Positions 11,255-20,516 of a stretch of 64,000 nucleotides of DNA are shown here, one piece after another. Both the position numbers and the translations under genes were made by a program. Each line of letters starts with the position of its first letter. Within the stretch, counting starts at the first letter, position 1. The stretch comes from Isoetes taiwanensis (taxonomy: Eukaryota > Streptophyta > Lycopodiopsida > Isoetales > Isoetaceae). The stretch lies in contig JAJEKV010000003.1 of assembly GCA_021234155.1 (NCBI GenBank), positions 21,853,569-21,917,568 of the forward strand. Direction: 5' to 3'. A model generated the notes under the pieces. The model did no database searches, had not been told where the DNA came from, and saw nothing but the letters and a program-made list of their open reading frames with translations.

Positions 11255-11400
11255 AAAATCTAAACCAATCTAAACCTATGCATTAAACCTATGAAAGTTA
11301 TACATTAAAAATATGTGCATTAAACCTATGAGAGCCTATTAGACCTATGCATTAAATCTATTAATATGCATTAGACCTATTAATATGTACTTGTCCCCAT
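11255..11400. repeat. ATGCATTAAACCTAT short tandem repeats
   Basis: Variants of GCATTAAACCTAT and GCATTAGACCTATTAATAT recur in tandem. This is low-complexity satellite-like DNA without a gene. Confidence 0.6.
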
Positions 11401-11604
11401 TTTGTGTCTTAAACCTTCAAAATGGGTTAAACAAGGTGTAAAATATATCGCGATCTTCGTAAAGTTAAATTTTTACTTTAGAATAAGAATATATGCCTAG
11501 AAAACGTGCACCATGGCAACATAATGTTTAACGTATGGACATAGTAGCACACACATAAAAAGAGAAATTGGGATACGTCAAAATATAATCCTATATTATT
11601 AGTA

Positions 11605-11862
11605 TTTATTTTACACTTTCTTTTTCAACGTATTATTTTACCCCCTTTTTTCTAATACCCCGCCTTTTTTTTCCCATGCTTGAATTTTAAAATTTGGTAC
11701 ATACCCTTTTTTTCTAATACCCCGCCTTTTTTTCCCCCATGCTTGAATTTTAAAATTTGATACATACACTTTCTTTTTTAACGTATTATTTCACCCCCTT
11801 TTTTCTAATACCCCGCCTTTTTTCCCGCCCATGCTTGAATTTTAAAATTTGGTACATACCTT
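11605..11862. repeat. Three-unit tandem repeat, about 65-95 bp
   Basis: The block CTAATACCCCGCC(T)n-CCCATGCTTGAATTTTAAAATTTGRTACATAC occurs three times. Two of the units also include CTTTCTTTTTYAACGTATTATTT; the middle unit lacks it. Confidence 0.8.
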
Positions 11863-12462
11863 TGAGATGAAGATCCTTTGTACCATTGGACTCCTTGTTT
11901 CCGGAAGAAGCTCCATAGCCATAGCTCCCACCGGAATTGACCCGCAACCAAAAGCTTCACAGCTTTACAGCCACAGGCCCGATTTTCGTTGATTCAATCC
12001 TTCATAGGCTTTTAAATTCTCTGCGAAGCACTTTCTACCTGCCACAAGACCGATTTGCATAAAAAAACCGCATCCTGGCTTGCTCGTTCTTCTGAAAAAA
12101 TCTATTTCGGCTTGGCCGATTTGCCTTGCTCTGGTCGACACATCTCATGGGTCTTTTACTGAGCCCAAGCTTTTCTTTCTTATCACATCCTCTCACTGTT
12201 AATCGGCACCGACCTTGGTGCAAGAAATAAAATGGTGTACCTGGGAACCTTCTGCTTGAGGAAGCCATGTGGAAATAGTCAGGCTACAACGCCAAAGCTT
12301 GAGCTCCTAAAGCTTTGGAGCATTGGGACAGTTACCGGAGCTGGGGGCATTTACAAATGAATAACTTCTGTTTTCCATGCGTTGCTTTCCCCTGTTTCGA
12401 GCCTCTTGAACCTCTTGGTCCGACTGGTGCCATTGTTGGTGGAGCAGATGGCCCTTCACCAG

Positions 12463-12560
12463 CGCCTTCCTCAAGATAAGCCTCGGATCAAGCCTTCCTC
12501 AAGATAAGCCTCGGATGCGCCTTCCTCAAGATAAGCCTCGGATAAGCCTTCCTCTGTTCC
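12463..12560. repeat. 25-bp tandem repeat, three copies
   Basis: GCCTTCCTCAAGATAAGCCT followed by CGGAT is repeated three times with 2-4 bp spacers, and a truncated fourth copy follows. Confidence 0.8.
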
Positions 12561-13017
12561 TTGTTATATTCTTAGCGTTTTGGGTGGGCATGATCGTCAA
12601 CAGCAGCTTCGGCTTCAACAAAGGAAACCCTCGCAGGTGCTTTTCAAAGCATTTTTCAGTTTCATTGAGCAGTAAAATAACGAAATGAGGATGTTATTGC
12701 AGAGTCTTTGTGCGTAACTGGCCTTGGTAAAGCTTGGAATTTCTGCTTATGAAGCTTCTTCTGGCTACCTCTTGCTAGTGCCCAAATCTCGATCATCTGG
12801 CTCCATATCTGTTCTAGTCTTAGAATTAGAATTTGTGGACCCAAGATACCAACTGGGATGCCGTGTTTTTGCTCCGGCAAGAAGCCCAAGAAGCTGTACT
12901 CTGGCTATGGCTATGGCGATGTCACTTCCACTTTGCTAAATACACCTGCAGCTGTTTCTTCTGTTTGTTTTGTTTACCTACTTCTTCCATCCGGCTACTA
13001 CCCACTTCTTAGAGTCC

Positions 13018-13165
13018 TCTTAGAGTCCTCTGTTTCTCAGCACCATGACCCTCCATTTGTGTGGATTTGAAGACGAAAAGAGAACTTTGAAGACGAAAAG
13101 AGAACCTCTGTTTCTCAGCACTACGACCCTCCATTTGGGCGGATTTGAAGACGAAAAGAGAAGCC
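13018..13165. repeat. Tandem duplication, about 78 bp
   Basis: Two copies begin CCTCTGTTTCTCAGCAC and end GGATTTGAAGACGAAAAGAG. The first copy has an extra internal TTTGAAGACGAAAAGAGAAC. Confidence 0.75.
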
Positions 13166-13369
13166 ATCGTCATAGCCAAAAGCTTGGCTATTATTGTGAA
13201 GAGAAGGTTGCCTTATGGCTTCTCGACTAGTGAGTCGAGAAGGTTGAGAATACTCGTATTTAATTTAGTAATAATTTATTTATTTATTTTTATAATATTT
13301 AAATTTTATTTTTAATATGAGATTTAATTTCTCTTTAATTTATAATATTTAATTTTCATTTATTTTTTG

Positions 13370-13690
13370 AAGGGGAGATCTCTCCCCCTCCAAACTCTCT
13401 TTGCCCCTTTCATCCTTGTCCCTAACCCTCCCCCCTTTGCCCAGCCTCCCTCCATCATCTCCTTCCCCCCACTTTTGCCCCTTTGCCCCTTTCCCTAAAC
13501 CCCTCTCCTCTCTCTCTCTGCTTCTCTCCCTCCTCTCCCCCTCCCCTCCCTCTCCTATCTCTCCCCGCCTCCTCCCTCTCCCCCGCTCCTTTTTGTTCCC
13601 TCCCTTCGTCCCTCCCTCCCTCCCTTCCATCTCCCCTTCCTTCCTACCATTCTTTCTCCATCGTCTCCCCTTCTTTTCTCGGTTTGTTGT
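13370..13690. repeat. Polypyrimidine (C/T) tract
   Basis: About 300 bases are almost purely C and T on the plus strand with CTCCC and CTCTCT blocks. The overlapping open frames on both strands here (Ser/Pro/Leu-rich on plus, Arg/Gly/Glu-rich on minus) are compositional artefacts. Confidence 0.8.
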
Positions 13691-14443
13691 TTGTAAATGT
13701 TATTGTTGTTTGTAAATTTCTATTCAAGCAATCAATTCAGAAATTTTTTTTCTGGGGTATGAGTTTCATTTTCAGTCCGAGTGATTTGTCCCACTTTAAT
13801 TAAATACGACTTCTTTCTTAGGTCTTAGAAATTTTAATGGTGATTCCATCTAAGCTTCCAAACCAGCAGAGATTGATGTCTCGAGATGGCTCCTCCCTAT
13901 TTGCAGGTTTCCTCATAGTGGAAAAAATGGGCATCTTCTTCTATCAAAGGCCCTGATCCCAATTTTTTCTGCCCTCTTTGCATTATCTATCTCTGTACTG
14001 TTAAGAAGCATTGCCTATTGTAGTCTCGATGTGCTGTAATTAATTTGCTACACAAATTTTAAATAACATAATTTCGAGTGCAAACATTAATTCTTGAGAA
14101 CATCTTATTTGTCTTATCTTTCATTCTTGATAGCATATTTCATTCTGCCCCTTTGTTTTCTTGTAGTTATGTATCTCTTCGTTCCCTTTTATGCCATGTT
14201 CTAACTCATGCACCTGTAATTCTGTTAGTAACCCTATAGGTTGTTTAGCTTAAATTCATCTATTTCCTGTTTAATTAGGAATAGTAGTCGTTATAGATAT
14301 ATTGATGGTTGTTTGTGAACTATCTGCATTAAACTACAAATTTGGATTTTGGCAGAATCGGTCGGTAGGTCGGCAAGATATTCCCACCTAGGTTGGCCTT
14401 CTCCCACCTAGGTCGACAGGTCGGCTAGGTCGGCCCAACTATG
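13691..14443. other. Non-coding, nothing recognised
   Basis: No domain, repeat or RNA gene was recognised. A short GGTCGGC-rich stretch at 14360-14430 precedes the dispersed repeat at 14444. Confidence 0.4.
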
Positions 14444-14590
14444 AGGAGGACAGTATACTTAATGTTGGGCAAAATATGCCAACCTCCTATTCCGGCATTT
14501 TTATCAGATTATTAGGTTCAGGTCACATGGAAGCCTTAAATTTGAATACGACCCTAGTTTAACCATCATTCATTTAAATTGGATTTATGT
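14444..14590. repeat. Dispersed repeat 'X', continuous copy
   Basis: Bases 14444-14560 match 28077-28193 (AGGAGGAC ... CCTTAAATTTGAATACGACC). The next about 30 bases match 25441-25473 (CCATCATTCATTTAAATTGG). Here the two halves are contiguous; in the 25-28 kb region each half abuts one end of another repeat. This is therefore the uninterrupted form of X. Confidence 0.7.
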
Positions 14591-14818
14591 CTGTTCCAAA
14601 AGCACGCCACTTTTGCATATCCTTTTCTCAATATAGTGTTGTGTTGTGTGACATGATGTTTTGCATTGTTGCAAATTTTTGCATTGTAGTAGTGGGTGGT
14701 TAAATATTTTCTTGTTTTTGTGAGAAGAATGTGGTGTTTGATTAGCATTTGTAGATAACAACAAATCAATATACACAGAACACTTTTTACATTGTATTCA
14801 CTTGATATGAAGATTACA

Positions 14819-15458
14819 TCATGGAGGGACTAGTCCTTTCTTTGTCAAATAACTCTCAAGATAGGGATCCATATCCTTAGTCCGATCTAGTTCTGGATGC
14901 GTTTTGCCAACATCTGATACTGTTTTACCAGTAGCCAAGCCACTCATGATGGACATGAATAGTACTAGAAACTCATCTGTTGAGTAATCTTGTGGAGTAT
15001 AAGTTGGTAGATTTAGAGCCTGACCTTGATTATAAAAGCACTTAAGAGCATCATCATCTACTATTATGATGTCCTCTTTCTTTTGAATGCCAAGCTGATC
15101 CATCATAGTACCAAGATGTTTGACGAAGACCGGTTTGCCATCCGGGTCTCTTGGATGTGGAAACTTTATGCACTTAGTTTGGTCCCAAATCGTCACAGTG
15201 TCTCGATTCATGCCTGGTAACACCCTAAGTACTTCATCAACATTTCTGCGTTCCATTGAGGACCAGATGGCAACTCGAAACAATCTGAACGCCTCATTCA
15301 TCATATCTTCTAAGTGTGGACGAGGATAGATCCACTTAGTATTCGATTCTAGAGGGACTTGCTCGAAGTCATCCCTGTTAATAAGCTTCTTAGGAAACGT
15401 TTTACACAGGACACCATTCAGATCGAAGACAATGATTTTGTCATAAGCAGTTGGAGCC
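14819..15458 (-). pseudogene. FCP1/NLI-interacting-factor-like HAD phosphatase exon
   Basis: This is the terminal exon of the gene above. The HAD motif I region reads IIVFDLNGVL, motif II VAIWSSMERR, and motif III KKEDIIIVDDDALKCFY, the order and spacing of the FCP1/NIF family that dephosphorylates the RNA polymerase II CTD or similar targets. The second aspartate of the DxDx(T/V) motif is Asn (DLNGV), so phosphatase activity is doubtful. The C-terminal tail after the NLPTYTPQDYSTDEFL segment is short and ends in LTKKGLVPP. The exon itself is open and undamaged. A NIF-like fold is well supported; activity is not. Confidence 0.75.
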
Positions 15459-15548
15459 CTGAACCATGGAAAATAAAGAGTTAGCCATGCAAAAGTAGTT
15501 TGCAATACAGGCCAAGCGCGTTTTGTCCTTCATAAATAAGCTGCATAT

Positions 15549-15565
15549 CGCGCCTGGCGTGAATT
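15549..15565. repeat. GC-rich quasi-palindrome inside an intron
   Basis: CGCGCCTGGCGTGAATT lies just inside the 15567-15459 intron boundary. It is one member of the CACGCC/GGCGTG family that is dense at 17.64-18.05 kb and 20.78-21.22 kb. Confidence 0.6.
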
Positions 15566-15567
15566 AC

Positions 15568-16966
15568 CTTTCATCGTCGCCGTCATCCCCAGCAGTCGTA
15601 GCATCTACTTCACTCCCCGGATGCTTACTGTCAGAAGCATGAACTCCACGGTTTAGTTCGGACACATTCTCTTCTATGAAAGCTACCACAGGGGTTTGAT
15701 TCCTAACCTCAGTGGTTGCATCTGAGCTTGCATGATCATCCTGGCTGGTATCAGGAACTGCCGCAGTCGTACCCCCAAGCTGGACATTACCAGTTGCAAC
15801 GTTATCAAGCATGGACTTCATATTTTTCTCCATGATCTCACGTTCCCGCGCTAGCATTTCGGCCTTCTCCTCGGGGGTTGCATTGCTTTTTGAATATTCT
15901 GGAGTTGCACTTGGAGGCTTTTGTGAACTAGTAGTCTGCCCTTTGAAAGGTACCAAAGCCAACGGGTTTTTATTTTTGACAGGACCCCAATCAGCCGTGG
16001 CTAGTACCTTTTCGAAAAATACTTCAAGGAAATCCCTGGACTGGTCATCGTTGACGAAACTTAAACATCTTCTTGATGTCTTCAGGGCCTCTCTACCAAT
16101 ATAGCCTCCAACATGTAATTCATAGCAAGTGGTATCAAGTGGTGCAAATGCCTCAACAAGATAGCTTGCCAGATTGATTGCAAACCCATGTTTATTCAAG
16201 GGCCCCTTTTCTTTTGTCAGCAATTCCAGAGTGATGTCTTTCCAGTAGAGGTTAGAAACATCAAATTCCTCGCTTTCATTTGCTTCATCCTCATCATCTG
16301 CTTTGTAGAAGACATTTTTCAAGTTGGGTTCATCCAAAAGAAAACACTGCCATGCACCTTTATCTGATGCTCCTTTGCTCTTAGCTACCTCATAGTCATC
16401 ATCTGGCACAAGGGATATCATTATGAAGATTATACAAGCACTTTTAAACTGCATCCTCAGATCAATATCCTTTGTCTCAAAGAGAAGAGAACCTTCCCTA
16501 ACGACCTTTAGGCATTCCAAGTCATATGAAGCCACCAAAGCATGTATATGAGGCTCTCCTGGGGGGCATATGATGACAATAGTAAAGAGCTTCGGAGTTG
16601 TTAAGCCTATCCAGCTACTAAAGAAACTGTTGTACTCCTGTTGAGTCATCCCCTTCTCTCCTTTTGCAGTCCTGCTATTCAATACAAACAGAGAAATATT
16701 ACGAGGGCCTATTGTTGTATTGGGTAGGAGACCTTTATAGCCAGTAGAGACCAGGTATTGGAGTGCAGGTAAGTCACCATCAACATCTTTTAGGACGGCA
16801 ACCTTTCTTCTCAGCTCAGCCATCACCTTATCTGATAGTTTTGCGGTGTGCTGTTGGTTCTTTGATTTCCTGTTTTGCAGAAATTCCTTCGACCAAAAGA
16901 CGTATTTCTTGATGTCATCAGCAGACACGTCATACTTGTCTAGCAGGCCGAAGTTCGCATAATGTT
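15568..16966 (-). pseudogene. Degenerate DNA-methyltransferase-like domain
   Basis: The open segment carries DKYDVSADDIKKYVFWSKEF at its start. A central TQQEYNSFFSSWIGLTTPKL-FTIVIICPP stretch has the shape of the region after the DPPW motif in N6/N4-type methylases. A later stretch, LVEAFAPLDTTCYELHVGG followed by REALKTSRRCLSFVNDD, is in the place of the SAM-binding 'DPFxGxGxxxxAAxxxxRxxxxxE' segment. The DPPW and FxGxG signatures are not intact, so this may be a catalytically dead relative or a chance likeness. The C-terminal third is acidic and low-complexity (EEKAEMLARE, GDDGDDE) and leads into the phosphatase-like exon. Confidence 0.4.
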
Positions 16967-17642
16967 ACATCACCAGATAGCTTCTGAAGTTCTTCACCAA
17001 CTGCTACCTTCATAACTCGCATGTTCTTTATATGAGTGCAACAATCAATGAAGGACATTTTGTCCTTAACTGAAGAAGCCTTCTTGTACAGAACTTCTTT
17101 GTTTATGCATTGATTTAACAACCAAATGATTTCATCATCTTGAAGGCCCTGTACTTTCCTCATCTCGGTAGTCTTCAGATCAAATATTAAAGTATCTTGA
17201 GGAGGCACTCTTCCCATTGGGTCTGGTAGCTGTTTCTGAGCATAAGCATCCCAGAACTTGTTCCACTTTGCCCAGACTTCGTCCTTAGCGAAGACGATCT
17301 TGTAGGCATCTGTAGGACCTCTGGAACCTGCTTCAGACGTCTCGCCTGCTTCCTCCCCAATTTTTTTTTCCTGTCTTTTTTGCCCTTGGTTTCTTATCTT
17401 GGATGATAGTCTGAGCCAAGGTCTTTTCCAATGCCTTAAACTCCTCAGACTTCGTTCCTCCCTGTTTTGTTTGCAGGGGTCTTCCATATTCTATCCATTG
17501 CTGGCGAGCATGACGGAGTTGTTCCACGTAAGGGCTGCACGAATAAAGAAAGCATGTCAGCCAATATGAGCAGGGCATACAAAAATGAACCGCTTTTTAG
17601 ATAAAGCAAACAGGATAATAATGAAACGACAAACCCAGGTGT

Positions 17643-18050
17643 GCCAATTCGCGCATGGCGTGTATTCATGCTGACAATTCGCGGACGAATACACGCTAGG
17701 CACGAACTGGCAATGTACTGCCTGATCAAAACGCTGCATTGCCAATTTTCAGGCGCCGGCGTATTCGTCCGGCGAATTCGTCGGATGAATACACGCCACG
17801 CACGAATTGGCAATGTATTGCCTGATCAAAACGCTTCAGGCGCGTATTGGCAATGTATTGCCTGATCAAAAACGCCAGCGCCAGACATTCATGCAATCAA
17901 TTGGCGCCCTGCGCTGAAGCGCTTTGATCAGCAAAGATATTGCCAATTCATACGTGGCGTGTATTCATGCTGACAATTCGCGGACGAATACACGCCAGGC
18001 GCGAATTGGCTGCATGGATACACGCCCGGCGCGAAATGGCACGCCTTGAC
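17643..18050. repeat. Array of GC-rich quasi-palindromes in an intron
   Basis: This intron is packed with variants of AATACACGCCAGGCGCGAAT. A block of about 70 bp containing GGCGTGTATTCATGCTGACA and CGCGGACGAATACACGC occurs at 17643-17713 and again at 17943-18011. A second motif, GGCAATGTATTGCCTGATCA, occurs three times (about 17711, 17809, 17850). Its GGCAATGTATTGCC core is itself nearly palindromic. Confidence 0.8.
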
Positions 18051-18113
18051 ACACGCTCAACCTAGTCTACTACAGTTATTCCTACTTGATATATCTGACT
18101 GACTCTATTCCAC

Positions 18114-18600
18114 CTAATATACTAACCTTTTATAAAGAAAGACTTCGCCCATTTCGTTCAATGTTGCACTAATCTCTGCCAGGTCCTCTGCAGGGGTATG
18201 GGGGCTTAGAAACCGACACCTCCTGTGGTTGTAATGTAGCAGATACATTGTTTGTCCTGTTTGCTTAGCCTGGTTGGATAGGGATCGTTGTGCCTCAATA
18301 GAATGATGTCCGTCAATAATAAGGAAGCATACATTAGGGTTCTCCACTGTAAGCTCCTCTAGTGTTGTCCACTGGAGTGGAGCATCCTTTTTCTTATCCC
18401 AAGGAAGCACGCCTCACTGGCATAGGAACTTGGCCCGATTCCTCACCATCGCCCTCAAGGTTTCTCTAGCATGCCTGTGGTCATACCTCCCCGCTAACAA
18501 GACTTGACTTATGTGATCTCACCGGGACGGTCAACATGGATGGGATGTGTAAAAGATTGGCCACGTGGGTAGTTGTCTGCATACTTGACTAGCCTACTCA
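18114..18600 (-). pseudogene. ParB/sulfiredoxin-like domain remnant
   Basis: The core reads VCFLIIDGHHSIEAQRSLSN, matching the ParB-like '(h)LDGxHRxxA' signature. Upstream in other frames are QSFTHPIHVDRPGEIT and VLLAGRYDHRHARETLRAMV, the expected N-terminal part of such a domain. They are separated by a stop (TAA) and a frame change, and a TGA precedes GVLPWDKKK. The segment ends FLYKR at a GTTAGT donor near 18129. Confidence 0.55.
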
Positions 18601-19230
18601 TTGCCTCCAAATGCGATTTCTTTTTCGAGTCATTTTCTGCCAAAATGCCATCAACTCAAGGTACCGGATGTCCTTTCCTAAGTCCAGCAATCTTCGTACA
18701 TCCCTGATACCATTTTGATGCTTCAACTCTTCTAGGTAGTAACTTGGAGAAGGTCCTCGCAAAGCTCTCCTCACTGCAGACACCCCCGCACTAATAGAAA
18801 CTAGAGTGAGGACAGTATTTTGAGGCCATCCATACTTGAAACATGACTCAGCACTCACGTCCTTCTTCATCAGACCATCTTTGAAAGCAGTTGCCCTGGC
18901 ATGTGTAAATCTGACGAGATCTTTCTTGTGGTTCTTCACAACCTCCACTAGGAGTTGACAACATATGTCATCCTGCTCCTCATAAGTGATAAGAATAATT
19001 GTTTCTTCATAAGATCGGTCTCTTTCTTCCTGGAGTGTAACAAAAGATCCACCTTACCATTTGTTTTGCCTACATCAACATACCACTCCGCACTGTAATC
19101 CATCTTCTCCTCGGGGCATGGAGGATCTATGTCTGCTCTGATAATGGATCCGCTATCATCCATCGACAATGCATAGGATACTGCGTCCTCATTAGGCTTT
19201 CTTTTCTTCTGTGAGCTGGAGCTGTGAGCA
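18598..19230 (-). pseudogene. N-terminal part of the ParB-type gene, unknown function
   Basis: A segment starting after a TTTCTATAG acceptor at about 19231 encodes a basic start (SSSQKKRKPNEDAVSYAL), then DPPCPEEKMDYSAEWYVDVG, then a helix-rich stretch (HARATAFKDGLMKKDVSAES, LRGPSPSYYLEELK). There is a frame change near 18950. I recognise no family. Its position makes it the N-terminal part of the multidomain gene. Confidence 0.4.
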
Positions 19231-19564
19231 GCTATAGAAATTTAAGTCACTGCTACAGAAATAATAGACAGGAGTATAGGCAGAAGATTTATTGACAGTA
19301 AATACAGAGCTAACACTGCACACTAATCAGAGCAATGAACAATGAATGAATGACAATACTGACCTTGAGCATCTTCTCTCGTGGGTTCTGCCTCGAGTTT
19401 GGAGCAAGATTTACCTTTTGGCAAAGATCTTCGCGATGATCTTGAGCGCCTCGAATTCTTGAGTTCTTGAGCGCCTCGGAGTTCTTGAGCGTCTCGGAGC
19501 AAGTCGGCAATCAAAAAGCAAGAAATGACATTCAAAAACTTATATAGATTTCCATAAGCCGAGT

Positions 19565-19726
19565 AGGTCGGCTTTCGATCGACGGGTTTCATTCGGATCG
19601 ACTTTTGATCGACGGTCCGATAGAAGCGAGCGGTTATCAAAATTTCGCGGATCGACTTTTAATCGACGGTCCGATAGAAGGGAGGGGTTATTTAAATTTC
19701 GCGGATCGACTTTTAATCGACGGTCA
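19565..19726. repeat. 54-bp tandem repeat upstream of the minus-strand gene
   Basis: Units begin CGGATCGACTTTTRATCGAC at 19594, 19648 and 19702 (the last partial), with a partial unit before. Each carries two TCGA sites in inverted orientation. The array lies at the 5' end of the 14.8-19.6 kb gene and about 260 bp from the start of a plus-strand coding segment. Confidence 0.8.
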
Positions 19727-19883
19727 GCAATCTTACGATTGGGCCTAATGGATCGGACGCCGATCGCGTCGAAAGCAATAATGGCTCTCACGATCACCGT
19801 ATTGTGAAATCCCATAATTAGATTTCACTCAGCCGGTAAAAAAGCAGTACAATTAACGGATAATTTGAAACTACCACCGAATC

Positions 19884-20345
19884 TTGCCGCCAGCCTTTCT
19901 TGTCATTCGAACTCGAAAGAACTTGGAAGAACAGGAAGAACTCGAAAGAACTCGGAAGAACTGGGAAGAAGCCGGGCCCGAGCCGATGTCGAAATTTCTT
20001 CATGTAAGTTCGTCTACTCTTCCAGATCCCAAGCTCCAAATTAATCAAGCGACATTGAACAGCGTTGGAGAAGAATGTTACATGCTGGCAACGAATTTGA
20101 AGAGGAGGGTGGGAAATTGCAAGATAGAATCAGTCGACCCGGAAGCAATATGCCATGGAGTTCCTCTTGGAAATGATCATGTGAAGATCCTAGTAACCAG
20201 TTGCCATTTCAACGACGAGGCATTACCCAGAAGGCATCCTGATGGAGACACAGTGGGTGAAAGCATCGGAACCTTTGTTGCATGGCCAGTAATTCGCTTA
20301 AAGAAGGTGAGTTTCATTTTCTTGGAAGAAATAGAGGAAGATTGA
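19884..20345 (+). pseudogene. DUF8039-like transposon-associated coding segment
   Basis: The segment encodes an E/R-rich stretch, then MSKFLHVSSSTL, then a domain with LNSVGEECYMLATNLKRRVG, AICHGVPLGNDHVKI and GDTVGESIGTFVAWP. The combination 'HGVPLG...V.V' and 'TxGExxGxFVAWP' is typical of the DUF8039 domain found in plant CACTA-like transposon proteins. The open frame ends EEIEED soon after the domain, so the protein is partial. The 22.4-24.8 kb segment has a related domain at its start. Confidence 0.6.
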
Positions 20346-20516
20346 GTGCTTATACTAAGATGCACAAGCTGATTCTATCATATGTATGAAATTAAAATGC
20401 TTGCATACCAGACCATTCATTCAAAATTTCAAAACTATAAGGCCTGCAGACCAGACCATTCAGAATTTTAAAAAACACTAGACACTCTTTACATTGTTTT
20501 AATTACATACTGTGTG

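Larger units (their letters stand above)
14819..19640 (-). pseudogene. Decayed multidomain gene: ParB-like + methyltransferase-like + FCP1/NIF-like
   Basis: A chain of coding segments on the minus strand reads as one spliced gene: 19640-19373 (basic, Arg/Ser-rich N-terminus with candidate nuclear signal), about 19230-18598, a ParB-like part to about 18114, about 17535-16930, 16966-15568, and 15458-14819. The 15567-15459 intron is clean: GTAATT donor, CCATGGTTCAG acceptor, phase kept (DDE-R-APTAYDK). The gene is broken: a 1-base slip in an A9 run near 17365, a frame change at about 16950-16965, and stops and frame changes between 18420 and 18600. I infer an old mobile-element gene or degraded host gene. 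In prokaryotic mobile elements ParB-type nuclease and DNA methylase domains are often paired; the C-terminal phosphatase-like fusion is unusual. Recognition of the middle domain is tentative. Neither end of an element is defined. Confidence 0.5.

Noticed and set aside
12035-12268. MASSSRRFPG-type minus-strand frame that could be a first exon with a GTACAC donor
   Set aside because: No continuing exon or family match; surrounded by repeats.
13349-13803. Overlapping Ser/Pro/Leu-rich (+) and Arg/Gly/Glu-rich (-) open frames
   Set aside because: They are produced by the C/T-only tract; no domain and no codon variation.
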